Assembly: GCF_009469605.1 (NCBI RefSeq)
Contig: NZ_SSXU01000024.1
Coordinates: forward strand, 1-54,256
DNA: 54,256 nt
Source of the DNA: Zoogloea sp. 1C4
Lineage (GTDB): Bacteria; Pseudomonadota; Gammaproteobacteria; Burkholderiales; Rhodocyclaceae
Reading direction: 5' to 3'
Shown one piece after another: positions 1 through 8,452 of the stretch (position 1 is its first letter; every line of letters starts with the position of its first letter). The position numbers and the translations under genes are program-made. The notes beneath the pieces are model-generated. The model saw nothing but the letters and a program-made list of their open reading frames with translations. It searched no databases and was not told the DNA's origin.

Positions 1-611
1 GCAACACCACGCCAGCCCGCTTGGCGATCAGCACCAGCTTGCGCCGGGCCACATCGAGCAGCCGGCTGTCGGTGGGAAAGGCGATGGCCTTCTCCTGCAC
101 CGTGGAATCGACGATGACCCGCTCCAGGTCCTTCGGGGCGATGGCCTTCATCGACACCGCCGCCTCGATGGTCTTGGCCAGAAGCTCTTCCACCCCCGCA
201 TCCCCCAGCGCACGACGGAAGCGCGTCAATCCGCTCGGGTCGCAGGGCAGCCGGGTCTCGAAATACTCACCGCCGCAAAAGAACTGCCAGTACGGGTTCT
301 CGGCCCATCTCTGAACGACGGTTTCATCGCTCTCGCCGAACGCGTGCTTCAAATACAGCAGCCCGACCATCAAGCGGATCGGCAGGCGCGGGCGACCTGC
401 CGCGCTGGTGCCTGCGCCCGCCACCTGCAAGGTCGGGCCGAACAGGTCCAGGCCTTCGATCGGACGCCCTTGGCGATCCTTGCGGGCAAAGCACGGCGCC
501 AGCGCCGATTCGATCTCGGCCCACGGCATGCGGGTTGCCAATACCGCGAGCGGGTGACGCAGGTCGATCATCGCGTCCAGCCGGGCGCGGAAAAAATCCG
601 GGGTGGTCATC
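1..611 (-). CDS. IS5-family transposase, N-terminal part
   Basis: DDE transposase of the IS5 family, which cuts and pastes its own element. About 203 residues are present, starting at ATG 611 and reading without a stop to the window edge, so the C-terminal catalytic half is missing from view. Recognisable IS5 features are an N-terminal helical DNA-binding region (start MTTPDFFRARLDAMIDLRHP), the segment LMVGLLYLKHAFGESDE, then ENPYWQFFCGGEYF and CDPSGLTRFRR, and the block RVIVDSTVQEKAIAFPTDSR, which carries the first catalytic Asp (VDST). Family assignment rests on these motifs from memory. Nothing in the visible part suggests inactivation. Confidence 0.85.
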
Positions 612-738
612 GCAAACCTGCGCTCCAAATCTTCCAGAAAGTGAATGCGATTGCACTGGAAACTGGAGGATTCGGCAAGCGCTCAACCACGCGCAGGCCG
701 CGTGAGGAAAGGCTCCGAGGAGTTCTTCAGGACCGACT
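1..738 (-). mobile_element. IS5-family insertion sequence, one end present
   Basis: The left part of the window is the 5' portion of an IS5-like element whose transposase runs leftward off the window. The element's outer end should lie just before position 739, where the asmA-like reading frame resumes. The strip between the transposase start (611) and that point is about 125 bp and should hold the terminal inverted repeat, ending near GGTCCTGAAGAACTCC as read inward on the minus strand. The exact border and target duplication cannot be fixed without the other end. Confidence 0.75.
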
Positions 739-2313
739 ATCGAGCTGGACGGCGCCAACATTCACCTTGAAGAAGACGCCGACGGCAAAGGCAACTGGCT
801 GCTCGGCAAGGATTCCGGCGGCAGCGCACCGGCGCTACGCCTGGGCACGATCCGCATCCGCGACAGCGTGCTCTCCGCCCGCCTGCCCTCGCGCCGCACC
901 GACGTGCAGTTGCGCGTTGCCAGCGACGACACCGGCGGCGCGCTGCGCTTCACCGCCACCGGGCGCTGGCAGGGTGAGCCCCTCGACATCCGGGGCAAGG
1001 CAGGGAGCGTCGAGGGCTATCTCGATGGCGCCCAGCCCTATCCGGTGGATGCCCGTGGCAGCATCGGCGCCACCCGTTTCAGCGTGGCCGGCAGCGCCGC
1101 GAACCTGCCGGATCTCAACGGGCTGGACATCCGTTTCAACCTCGCCGGCCCGAGCCTCGCGCCGCTCTACGCCCTGACCGGCGTGCCGCTACCCGCCACC
1201 CCGCCCTATCGGCTCGCCGGGCATCTCGTGCACAGCGGCCAGCGCTGGCAGTTCGACGATCTGGACGGCCTGGTCGGGTCGAGCGACCTGCGCGGCACCT
1301 TCCAGGTCGATCGCAGCACCCAACCCCAGCGGCTGGAAGGACGCCTGCGCTCGCGCCGCCTGGATCTGTCGGACCTGTCGGGCTTCATCGGCGCCCGCGC
1401 CACGTCGGGGCAGGAGATCGCGCCACGGCCGGGCAAGGTGCTGCCATCCCGCGCCCTCGGCTTCGAGAAGATCGCCGCTGCCGACGTGGACATTGATTTC
1501 GCCATCGACGACATCCGCAACACCGGCCTGCCCCTGGAGGCGGCGGAAGGCCATCTGCGCATCGACGACCGTCGCGTCACCCTGGCGCCCCTGCGGCTGG
1601 GGCTGGCCAAGGGCAAGGTGGATGGGCGGCTGGAGCTCGACGCCCGCAGTCAGCCTGCCAAGGCCATGCTGGATGTGCGCGCCACCCGGCTGCAACTGCG
1701 CGAACTGATGCCCGGCACCGAATCGCGCAACTTCACGTCGGGGCTCCTGGGCGGCCAAGCGAAACTCGCCATGCGGGGCCAGTCGGTGGCCGAGCTGCTG
1801 GGCAGCGCCGACGGCGAGGTGGCGGTGGCGATGACCGGCGGCAGCACCAACCGCCTGCTGGTGCGGCTGGCCAACCTGGACGTGGCCAATGCCTTGCTCA
1901 CCTGGCTGTCGGGAGGCCAGAAGGAGGACATCCGCTGCCTGGTGGGCGACATGACGGCCAGCGGCGGCGTGCTCAAGCCGCGCACCCTCGTGCTCGACAC
2001 GACCCGCAGCCGGGTGATCGGCCAGGGCACGATCAGCCTGCGCGACGAGCAGTTCGACCTGCACCTGCGGACGGAACCGAAGGACGGCAGCCTGCTCGCC
2101 CTGCGCGGGCCGCTGTATCTCGGCGGCAGCTTTGCCGCGCCGGTGGTCCGGCCGGAACCGATCCCCCTGGGGTCGCGGATCGCGGGGGCGGTGGCGCTGG
2201 GGCTGATCTCCCCGCCGCTGGCCCTGCTTGCCCTCATCGAGACCGGCGGCGCGGAAGACACGCCGTGCGCCGCCCTCCTCGCCCAACGCCGGGAGACGCC
2301 GGCCAAGCCCTGA
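739..2313 (+). pseudogene. AsmA-family protein, 5' end removed by the IS
   Basis: AsmA-like proteins are inner-membrane-anchored, mostly periplasmic proteins linked to phospholipid or outer-membrane homeostasis. The reading frame is homologous to AsmA from about 739 (ELDGANIHLEEDADGKGNW) to the stop at 2313. The C-terminal AsmA domain is clear, with repeated beta-strand blocks such as LLGGQAKLAMRGQSVAELLG and a glycine-rich tail near VALGLISPPLALLALIETG. The N-terminal membrane anchor is absent: the frame abuts the IS end and meets a stop at 703-705. About 525 codons remain, against roughly 650-700 usual for the family (recalled). Initiation at GTG 868 is possible, but that product would have no signal or anchor, so the gene is probably non-functional. 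Confidence 0.8.
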
Positions 2314-2358
2314 GCTTTGCCCTGGCGGCCCGCGCGAAAGCCCGCCGTGCACGCAAAA

Positions 2359-2392
2359 AGTCGGGGGCAGACCTTTCGATCTGCCCCCGACT
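2359..2392 (-). terminator. Rho-independent terminator
   Basis: A perfect 13-bp stem (AGTCGGGGGCAGA / TCTGCCCCCGACT) with an 8-nt loop. Read on the minus strand it is followed by five T residues, so it terminates the DUF1328 gene. Its position also lets the stem act on read-through from the asmA remnant on the plus strand, although there is no U-tract on that side. Confidence 0.85.
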
Positions 2393-2412
2393 GTCCTTGG
2401 CTGGCGGCGGGC

Positions 2413-2580
2413 TTATCCCTTACCGCGTACACCGTTGAAGATGAAACTCACGATGGCGAGGATCAGGAAGATGAAGAAGAGGGTCTTCGCGATTCCCACC
2501 GCACCCGCGGCGATCCCGCCAAAACCGAAAACGGCGGCGATCAGCGCGATCACGAAGAAGACGACGGCGTAGTGCAGCAT
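2413..2580 (-). CDS. DUF1328 small membrane protein
   Basis: A 55-residue protein of the DUF1328 (YtjA-like) family, function unknown, predicted to span the inner membrane twice. It begins [20 protein letters not shown] and continues into the conserved [12 protein letters not shown] turn, then a second hydrophobic helix ([16 protein letters not shown]) and a short basic tail. ATG 2580 is preceded on the minus strand by GGAGAACC. It lies 41 bp downstream of csbD and shares its terminator, so the two are probably co-transcribed. A close paralogue sits at 12676-12843 on the other strand. These genes often accompany stress-response loci; that role is inferred. Confidence 0.9.
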   Translation of the reverse strand: MLHYAVVFFVIALIAAVFGFGGIAAGAVGIAKTLFFIFLILAIVSFIFNGVRGKG

Positions 2581-2621
2581 GGCGGTTCTCCTGGGTTCAG
2601 GTTGAGGTCAGGGCGCGACGA

Positions 2622-2825
2622 TCAGGCGTCGAACTTCTTTTCCCATTCCTTGACGTGCTTTTCGGCCTCGTCCTTGGTGATGCCGTAGCGTTCCTGGATC
2701 TTGCCGGCGAGCGCTTCGCGCTTGCCTTCGATCACGTCGATGTCGTCGTCGGTGAGCTTGCCCCACTGTTCCTTGAGCTTGCCCTTGAGTTGCTTCCAGT
2801 TGCCTTCGATGATGTCGCGGTTCAT
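2622..2825 (-). CDS. CsbD-family stress protein (YjbJ-like)
   Basis: A 67-residue hydrophilic, highly charged helical protein of the CsbD family, induced by general stress in several bacteria; molecular role unknown. The diagnostic N-terminus is [20 protein letters not shown], followed by [22 protein letters not shown] and [20 protein letters not shown]. An AAAGGAG ribosome site precedes the ATG by 7 nt. About 70 nt upstream of the start lies a 19-bp element that recurs upstream of the 12468 gene, near the other DUF1328 copy. Confidence 0.93.
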   Translation of the reverse strand: MNRDIIEGNWKQLKGKLKEQWGKLTDDDIDVIEGKREALAGKIQERYGITKDEAEKHVKEWEKKFDA

Positions 2826-2894
2826 GGTGCTTCTCCTTTTCGGGTTGATCTACGATCCGGGCTGAGGCCCTGTTTCGCGGTGATGCAGTGGTTT

Positions 2895-2913
2895 CTGCAT
2901 GGTTCTACTTTAG
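2895..2913 (-). promoter_or_regulatory. Shared upstream element, copy A
   Basis: Minus-strand sequence CTAAAGTAGAACCATGCAG, 70-88 nt upstream of the csbD start. A 17/19 match, CTAAAGTGGAAGCATGCAG, lies at 12394-12412 upstream of the second small stress-gene cluster. It could be a promoter for an alternative sigma factor or an operator. Only the conservation between the two loci is observed. Confidence 0.5.
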
Positions 2914-3000
2914 CGGTGCGCGTTTTCCCGGGCAGTCGGCCCCATCCGAATGGAATGTGAGAATGCGCTTACGGCCGTGTGGGAATCCTGAAAGAGGAAA

Positions 3001-3033
3001 TGGCCTGCCCGATGCAGCACATCGGGCAGGCCA
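3001..3033 (-). terminator. Rho-independent terminator for the ABC transporter gene
   Basis: A perfect 14-bp stem (TGGCCTGCCCGATG / CATCGGGCAGGCCA) with a 5-nt loop, 47 bp beyond the stop of the minus-strand ABC gene. On that strand it is followed by TTTCCTCTTT, a U-rich tract. Confidence 0.85.
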
Positions 3034-3079
3034 TCAGAGGGATCGCCGGGTGGGTCGGCTTCGTTTGCGCCGCGACGGG

Positions 3080-4825
3080 TCAGACCACCGCCACCGCCGG
3101 CGCCGAGGTATCGACGTCGTTCCGCCGCCTGAATTCTTCCGGCGTCAGCAGACGCCAGCCGCCTCCGCCCGTGAGTTCGAGCACATGGGTGTGGTAGGTG
3201 AGCAGGGATTCCCGGTGGGCGATGCTGACGATGGTGGTGTTGCGCTCGCGCAGGCGGCGGTAGAGCACGGCTTCGTTGGCGCTGTCGAGGGCGCTGGTGG
3301 CCTCGTCGAGAATGGCCACCCGGGGGTTGATGAGGAGGAGCCGGGCAAAGGCCAGCCTCTGCTGCTCGCCGATGGAGAGCACCCGCGACCAGTCGAGTTC
3401 CTGGTCGAGTCCGCCACAGCGTTCGATCAGCCCGCCAAGTTGCACGGCGTCCAGTGCATCGGCGAGGTGGGCGTCGTCCACATCGCGGTTTGGGCGTGGG
3501 TAGAGCAGCTGGCTGCGCAGGCTGCCGATCTGCATGTAGGGCCGCTGGGGCAGGAACAGGGTGTCGATGTCGGGCGGGCGCTGGATCTCGCCTTCGCCGC
3601 TGTTCCACAGGCCCGAGATCGCCCTCAGCAGCGAACTCTTGCCGCAGCCGCTGGGGCCGACGATGAGCAGCCCGCCGCCAGTGGGCAGCTCGAAGTTGAG
3701 GTCGGTGACCAGGGTCTGCTCGCCCTGGGGCGTCTCGACGGTGACGTGGCGGGCAGCGAGGGTGCTGCCGTCGCTGCTGCGGATGCGGCGCTCGGACGGG
3801 CCGGCGCCCGGCTCCGATTCGAGCGCCCGGGCGAGGGTGTCGAGCCGGTCGATGCCGGCGGTAAACCGGCTGAGGCTCTCGAAGTTTTCGACGATCAACG
3901 ACACCGCACTGAGCACCACGGCAAACGCGCCGGCCGCCTGGATCGCGCGCCCGACCTCGACCTCGCCCGACAACACGGCGTCGGCAATGATGATGCTCGG
4001 CAGGACGAGGGTGAGCTGGCTGTAGGCCTGCTGGAAGAAGTTGAGACCGAACTGCTTGCGGATCAGCCGGCGGTAGTTGGCATACGCCGCGGCGAACGTC
4101 CCCTTGATCTGCTGGAGCTCGGGCGCCTCGCCACCATAGAACGCGATGGATTCGGCGTTCTCGCGTACCCGCACGAGGCCGTAGCGCAGGTTGGCTTCGC
4201 GCCGCAGCTGCAGGAAATTGAGCCGCATCAGCGGCATGCCGAACACACCCACCGCGAGGGCGGTGCCGACGGTGGCGTAGGCCGCGAGGAAATACACCAG
4301 CTTCGGCGATATCGACCACAGCACATTGCTGAAGGCCACCAGCTGCATCAACGAGCCGATGAAGATCAGCAGGAAGTAGAGCGAGCGCTGGGTAAAGACA
4401 TTCACATCCTCGGCGATGCGCTGGTCGGGGTTGTCGATCTCGTCGCTGATGCCCAGCCGGTAATACCGACGCCGCGCGAAATAACGCCCAAGGAGGCTGT
4501 AGGTGAGCCAGCGCCGCCAGTGGATGCCCATGTAGTCGCGGGCGTAGTAGTACAAGGCGTGCACCGGCACGAAGACCGCCAGCACCAGCAGGCAGGTGCG
4601 GATCGCCGTCCAGAAGCGATCCCGGTCGCCACCCGCGAGGGCCGAGGTGAACTCGCCGGTCTGGGCGTTGAGCATCACCGCGAGGCGGGTTTCGGCCAGC
4701 ATCAGCAGCACCAGCACGAGGAGCAGGCCCCACGCCCGCAGGCGCTGCTCGCCCCGCCAGTAGGGTGAGGCGATGGCCCAGAAGCGGCGCCACAGATGCT
4801 GGGAAAACAGGGAGACGGGTTTCAT
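3080..4825 (-). CDS. ABC transporter, fused permease/ATPase (YddA/SbmA-type)
   Basis: A 581-residue half-transporter of the ABC_membrane_2 family (YddA/SbmA/peroxisomal ABCD-like), acting as an inner-membrane dimer. The N-terminal ~310 residues carry about six hydrophobic segments, the first being WGLLLVLVLLMLAETRLAV. The nucleotide-binding domain shows Walker A GPSGCGKSS (Lys396), signature LSIGEQQR (483-490) and Walker B VAILDEATSALD. The start is ATG 4825 rather than the preceding GTG because AGGAAG sits just upstream. The substrate is not predictable; relatives handle peptides, cobalamin or acyl-CoAs. It is a single-gene unit ending at its own terminator, with the metallopeptidase 51 bp upstream on the same strand. 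Confidence 0.88.
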   Translation of the reverse strand: MKPVSLFSQHLWRRFWAIASPYWRGEQRLRAWGLLLVLVLLMLAETRLAVMLNAQTGEFTSALAGGDRDRFWTAIRTCLLVLAVFVPVHALYYYARDYMGIHWRRWLTYSLLGRYFARRRYYRLGISDEIDNPDQRIAEDVNVFTQRSLYFLLIFIGSLMQLVAFSNVLWSISPKLVYFLAAYATVGTALAVGVFGMPLMRLNFLQLRREANLRYGLVRVRENAESIAFYGGEAPELQQIKGTFAAAYANYRRLIRKQFGLNFFQQAYSQLTLVLPSIIIADAVLSGEVEVGRAIQAAGAFAVVLSAVSLIVENFESLSRFTAGIDRLDTLARALESEPGAGPSERRIRSSDGSTLAARHVTVETPQGEQTLVTDLNFELPTGGGLLIVGPSGCGKSSLLRAISGLWNSGEGEIQRPPDIDTLFLPQRPYMQIGSLRSQLLYPRPNRDVDDAHLADALDAVQLGGLIERCGGLDQELDWSRVLSIGEQQRLAFARLLLINPRVAILDEATSALDSANEAVLYRRLRERNTTIVSIAHRESLLTYHTHVLELTGGGGWRLLTPEEFRRRNDVDTSAPAVAVV

Positions 4826-4876
4826 CACTTCCTCACGATCGGGCGCCGCCGGGCAATCAGGGCTTGAGTGGGAGCA

Positions 4877-5968
4877 TCATTCCCGTGGCACGGGGGGCCA
4901 GTCGCGCCAGGCCAGACCGTTCGCGCTGCGCACCACCTCATCCACAAAGGCCAGCTTGTCGAGAACGGGGTCAGGCAGGACGAAGGGGTAGACGTCGCCA
5001 TGACCCAGACTGCGGCTCATGCTGTTGAGAAAGCGCGAGAGCGGCAGCCACGCAAACGTCAGGCGCTCCCGGAAAGGCTTGCCGAAGGACTCGCCCGGGT
5101 CGGCGGCGGCCGGGCCCTCGGCTGAGCCGTCCAGGTGAAGCCCCCAGTGGTCGGCGGTATCCAGGGCGTCGACCACGTGCAGGTAATGGGCCCAGGTTTC
5201 GGCCCAGTCTTCCCAGGGGTGCGACGCGGCATAGGCGCTGATGAAATGCGCCGGCCAGTCGGGGCGGGAGCCGTCCCTGTAGTGCGTCTCGAGCGCCTGG
5301 GCGTAGTCGGCGCGCTCATCGCCGAAGAGGGCGCGGTACGGCTCGAGCCAACCGCCCTGAGCCACCAGCGCATCCCAGTAGTAGTGGCCGATCTCGTGGC
5401 GGAAGTGCCCCAGCAGACTGCGGTAGGGCTCGCCCATCGCCGTCCGGCGTGCCTCGCGTTCGGCGTCGTCGGCCTCGGCAATGTTTACGGTGATGCAGCC
5501 GCTGTCGTGGCCGGTGAGCACCGGGTCGCCGCCTTCGACGGCCTCGAGAAACTGGAAGCGCAGGCCGCGCTCCGGGTCCTCGGCGAGGCCCGGCCGATCC
5601 AGGCCCAGGGTATCGAGGGCGTAGTAGAGGCGCCGTTTGGCCGCCTCCAGGCGCGCCCAGTAAAGGCGGTTGTCGGGCTTCTCCAGGGTGGGGATCACCT
5701 CGGTCTGCCGGCAGCAGGAACACAGGTCCGCCGGGTCGTCGGCAGGCACCATCCAGTTGCAGACCTGCGGGCCGGTGTAGTTGGCGCAGGGCTTCCACTT
5801 GCCTGTGACGCGTTTCCCAAGCGCCTTCCAGGGGCCTTCCGGCGCGGCTTCGAAGGCGGCCATGGCCGCCTCGGAGGGCAGGTAGCCCAGCGCCACCCCG
5901 CAGGCGGCGCAGGCGGTGTTCTCGAAATAGACCGGCTGGTCACATTGGCTGCATCGGAATGTCTTCAT
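4877..5968 (-). CDS. Zinc-ribbon putative metallopeptidase (Peptidase_Mx type)
   Basis: A 363-residue cytoplasmic protein with an N-terminal zinc-ribbon-like region: CSQCDQP at residues 6-9 and CAACG near 18-21, followed by further Cys pairs (CANY, CSCC) around 60-85. The body matches the putative zinc-binding metallopeptidase family, with the gluzincin motif HEIGHYYWD (HExxH) and a downstream Glu-rich stretch (HPWEDWAETWAHYLH) that could supply the third zinc ligand. The substrate is unknown in this family. It starts 21 bp after the stop of the Crp/Fnr gene on the same strand, so the two may be co-transcribed. Confidence 0.85.
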   Translation of the reverse strand: MKTFRCSQCDQPVYFENTACAACGVALGYLPSEAAMAAFEAAPEGPWKALGKRVTGKWKPCANYTGPQVCNWMVPADDPADLCSCCRQTEVIPTLEKPDNRLYWARLEAAKRRLYYALDTLGLDRPGLAEDPERGLRFQFLEAVEGGDPVLTGHDSGCITVNIAEADDAEREARRTAMGEPYRSLLGHFRHEIGHYYWDALVAQGGWLEPYRALFGDERADYAQALETHYRDGSRPDWPAHFISAYAASHPWEDWAETWAHYLHVVDALDTADHWGLHLDGSAEGPAAADPGESFGKPFRERLTFAWLPLSRFLNSMSRSLGHGDVYPFVLPDPVLDKLAFVDEVVRSANGLAWRDWPPVPRE

Positions 5969-5989
5969 GGGGAGTGAGCATCTCGGTGA

Positions 5990-6721
5990 TCAGATGAGGG
6001 GACGCGCCCGCAACGGCAAGGCGTAATAGTCTGCGAGCCGCTGCAGTGCTTCGACCTTGAGGATGCGCAGACGATTGGCAGAAAGTTCGTGCAGCCCGTA
6101 GGCGCGCAGACGCCGCAGCGACTTGTTGGTATGCACCAGGGACAGGCCCAGGGCATCCGCGATGTGTTGCTGGTTCAGGGGAAAATTGACGCCGGATTCA
6201 TCCCCCTCACCCACGCTGCGGGCGCGCTTGTAGAGATGGACCAGCAGCATGGCGATGCGCTCCATGGCGCTGCGCTGGCCAACGCCGAGCAGGTTCTCGT
6301 CGACGATCAGCTCCTCATGGGCGCTGAGCCAGGTGAGGTCGTAGGCGAGCCCCGGAAAGCCGCGGTAGAGATCCCACAGCTCGTCACGGGGGAAGACACA
6401 CAGGCGCACGGGGGTGAGCGCTTCGACACCGTGGGGCACCTGGCCGGAGAGCTCCGCCTGGAGCCCGATGAAGTCACCGGGGAGCAGGAAATTGAGGATC
6501 TGCCGCCGGCCGTCGGGCAGGCTGCGGAACCGGAACGCCCAGCCCGACCTCAGGGTGAACAGCAGATTGGAGGACTCGCCCTCCCGCAGGATCGCCTCGC
6601 CCGGCCCCAGGGTGGATTCCCGCCGGCGGAATTTCTCGATGAAGGCCAGCTCCGCATCGCTGACCCGCGTGAAGCCCCCCTGCGCCCGCAGCGGGCACGC
6701 CGCACAAGACGTATCGCTCAT
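5990..6721 (-). CDS. Crp/Fnr-family transcriptional regulator
   Basis: A 243-residue regulator: N-terminal cyclic-nucleotide-binding fold (residues ~20-130, with GEAILREGESSNLLFTLRSG and LPGDFIGLQAEL), dimerisation helix, and C-terminal winged helix with the recognition segment NQQHIADALGLSLVHTNKSL. The start at ATG 6721 was chosen over upstream codons because GGGGGGAG lies 6-8 nt before it. Cys6 and Cys9 (CAACPLR) resemble the N-terminal cluster ligands of FNR. Cys108 sits roughly where FNR's distant ligand lies, but a fourth cysteine is not seen, so oxygen sensing by an Fe-S cluster is uncertain. It may regulate the adjacent metallopeptidase or the divergent BLUF gene. Confidence 0.9.
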   Translation of the reverse strand: MSDTSCAACPLRAQGGFTRVSDAELAFIEKFRRRESTLGPGEAILREGESSNLLFTLRSGWAFRFRSLPDGRRQILNFLLPGDFIGLQAELSGQVPHGVEALTPVRLCVFPRDELWDLYRGFPGLAYDLTWLSAHEELIVDENLLGVGQRSAMERIAMLLVHLYKRARSVGEGDESGVNFPLNQQHIADALGLSLVHTNKSLRRLRAYGLHELSANRLRILKVEALQRLADYYALPLRARPLI

Positions 6722-6875
6722 GACTCCCCCCCTGCCAATCACACCCTCGTCCATTTCCTGGACAAGGTTCTGTACAGATCAGAAACACCGCTCAACCACA
6801 ATGTCTTATGACGTACCCAGGATTCGCCAGACGCGCTAGATTTCCTCCGGACTCACTGCGCCGACCGGAAATTCC

Positions 6876-7274
6876 ATGGAAAACCTCTACCAGTACGCCT
6901 ATCTCAGCTGCATCCGCCCTGAGGTCAGCCTCACCCGGGTTTACGAAATCGTTCAGGTTTCACGCAAGAACAACCGGAACGCGAACATCACCGGCATCCT
7001 GGTCTTCGACGGCTGGCGCTTTTTCCAGTACATCGAAGGGGCCGACGACACCGTGCTCGATCTGGTACGGAAACTTCGCCAGGATGAGCGCCATCATCAG
7101 TTCACCGAGCTGCTCTCCACGCCGTTTGCCGGCCCCCGGCTGTTCCGCAACTGGTCGATGGGTTACTCGGTCACGGCGGATGAGGCGCTGCTCACTGCAT
7201 TCACGCGGCTCACGCCGGGTGAGGTGGTTTTGCGGATTCCCGATCTCGTCGACAGCGTCGACCTCGAACCCTGA
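6876..7274 (+). CDS. BLUF-domain blue-light receptor (copy 1)
   Basis: A 132-residue stand-alone BLUF protein, which binds FAD and senses blue light through a Tyr-Gln hydrogen-bond switch. The key residues are present: Tyr9 (YAYLS), Asn33 (RKNNRN), Gln51 (RFFQYIEG) and the later Trp-x-Met (NWSMGY). The remaining ~35 residues after the core are C-terminal capping helices; there is no output domain, so signalling must go through a partner. It is divergent from the Crp/Fnr gene (154 bp between starts), which makes a light/redox link plausible but unproven. A second BLUF gene with the same key residues lies at 52909. Confidence 0.92.
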   Translation: MENLYQYAYLSCIRPEVSLTRVYEIVQVSRKNNRNANITGILVFDGWRFFQYIEGADDTVLDLVRKLRQDERHHQFTELLSTPFAGPRLFRNWSMGYSVTADEALLTAFTRLTPGEVVLRIPDLVDSVDLEP

Positions 7275-7382
7275 CCAGTTTCCTCCTTGGGCGCCGCCGT
7301 GTCCTGCCCTCTTTACGAGTCTGCCTGTCGTCATTTCAACCGGAGCGCGCGCCCGAGGCTGTCGGACTGACGCGAGAACACG

Positions 7383-7400
7383 CGTAGGACGGCGCCCACA
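7383..7400. promoter_or_regulatory. 18-bp palindrome site 1 (TGTAGGAC family)
   Basis: CGTAGGACGGCGCCCACA matches TGTAGGAC-NN-GTCCTACA in both half-sites with few mismatches. A degenerate partner, with right half GTCCTACG, lies at 7413-7430, 12 bp further on. Both are 100-150 bp upstream of the yihY-like gene. Confidence 0.5.
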
Positions 7401-7531
7401 GCCAGCGCGCCGCGCCAGACGAGTCCTACGTGGATGTCGGCGAGGCCCGATGGCGTGGCCGGCCAATCCGCCCATAATGGCTGCGTGATGCCAACGCCTC
7501 CGCGTTGACCACTTCAGCAGGGTCGAGCGCC

Positions 7532-8452
7532 ATGCCCCCTACCCGCCCGCCAACCGCCTCAGAGACTGCGCCCGCGCGGCAGGCGTCGCGCCTCGCCACG
7601 CTACCCGCCGCCCTGTGGCCCGCCGCCAAGGTGTTCGTCGAGCGCGATGCGCCCCGGCACGGCGCGGCGCTGGCCTTCTATACGGTGTTCTCCCTCGCCC
7701 CGCTGCTGGTCGTCATCACCGCGGGGATTGCGGTACTGCTGGGCACCGCCACCGCCCAGAACGCCATCGGGGAGTACATCCAGCGCATGCTCGGCCCGGA
7801 GGAGGCCCTGGTGATCGCCGCGATGACCCGCAATGCGCTCGAACGGCTCCAGGCCAGCGGCGCCGCCGCGTGGCTGGCGATGGGCAGCACCTTGCTGGGG
7901 GCGAGCGTCACCTTCCTCGAACTCAAGGCGGCGCTGGCGTCGATCTGGGACGTGCGGCCCGTCGCCCGCTCCGCCACGTCGACCTTGATCGTCGGGCGCC
8001 TGAGCGGGCTCGCGCTGGCCCTCGGCGTGGGCTTCCTGCTGGGCGTGACACTGCTCGCCGAGGCCGCGATGCACGCGGCGGTGGCGTGGCTGGGGAAAGA
8101 CATGCCGGGGCTCGACATCGCCGCCGGGCTGGTGGACCTGACCCTCATGAATGCCTTCAGCGCCGCGTTGTTCGCGCTGCTCCTGGCGCGCCTCACACCG
8201 GGGCGGACGCGCTGGCTAGACGCGCTGCCGGCGGCGCTGGTGGTCACGGTGCTGTTTGCCATCGGGCGCTACCTGATCGCCGCCTATCTCACCCACGCGG
8301 GTGTCGCCTCGGCCTATGGCGCCGCGGGCTCGCTGGCGGCCGTGCTGGTGTGGTGCTACGCGTCGGCGCAGATCTTCCTCTACGGCGCGTGCGTGTTGTA
8401 CGTGCAGACCCGGCGGGACACCCCCGCCGCCCCACAGGAGCCCTCTCCATGA
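7532..8452 (+). CDS. YihY/BrkB-family inner-membrane protein
   Basis: A 306-residue polytopic membrane protein of the YihY/virulence factor BrkB family (once misassigned as RNase BN), with about six transmembrane helices. The family signature follows the first helix region: ERDAPRHGAALAFYTVFSLA, then PLLVVITAGIAVLLG. ATG 7532 is preferred to the in-frame TTG at 7505. Function is unknown for the family; a transport or envelope role is usually assumed. Its stop overlaps the start of the flavin disulfide reductase gene (ATGA), so the two are translationally coupled. The upstream region carries two copies of the 18-bp palindrome. Confidence 0.88.
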   Translation: MPPTRPPTASETAPARQASRLATLPAALWPAAKVFVERDAPRHGAALAFYTVFSLAPLLVVITAGIAVLLGTATAQNAIGEYIQRMLGPEEALVIAAMTRNALERLQASGAAAWLAMGSTLLGASVTFLELKAALASIWDVRPVARSATSTLIVGRLSGLALALGVGFLLGVTLLAEAAMHAAVAWLGKDMPGLDIAAGLVDLTLMNAFSAALFALLLARLTPGRTRWLDALPAALVVTVLFAIGRYLIAAYLTHAGVASAYGAAGSLAAVLVWCYASAQIFLYGACVLYVQTRRDTPAAPQEPSP

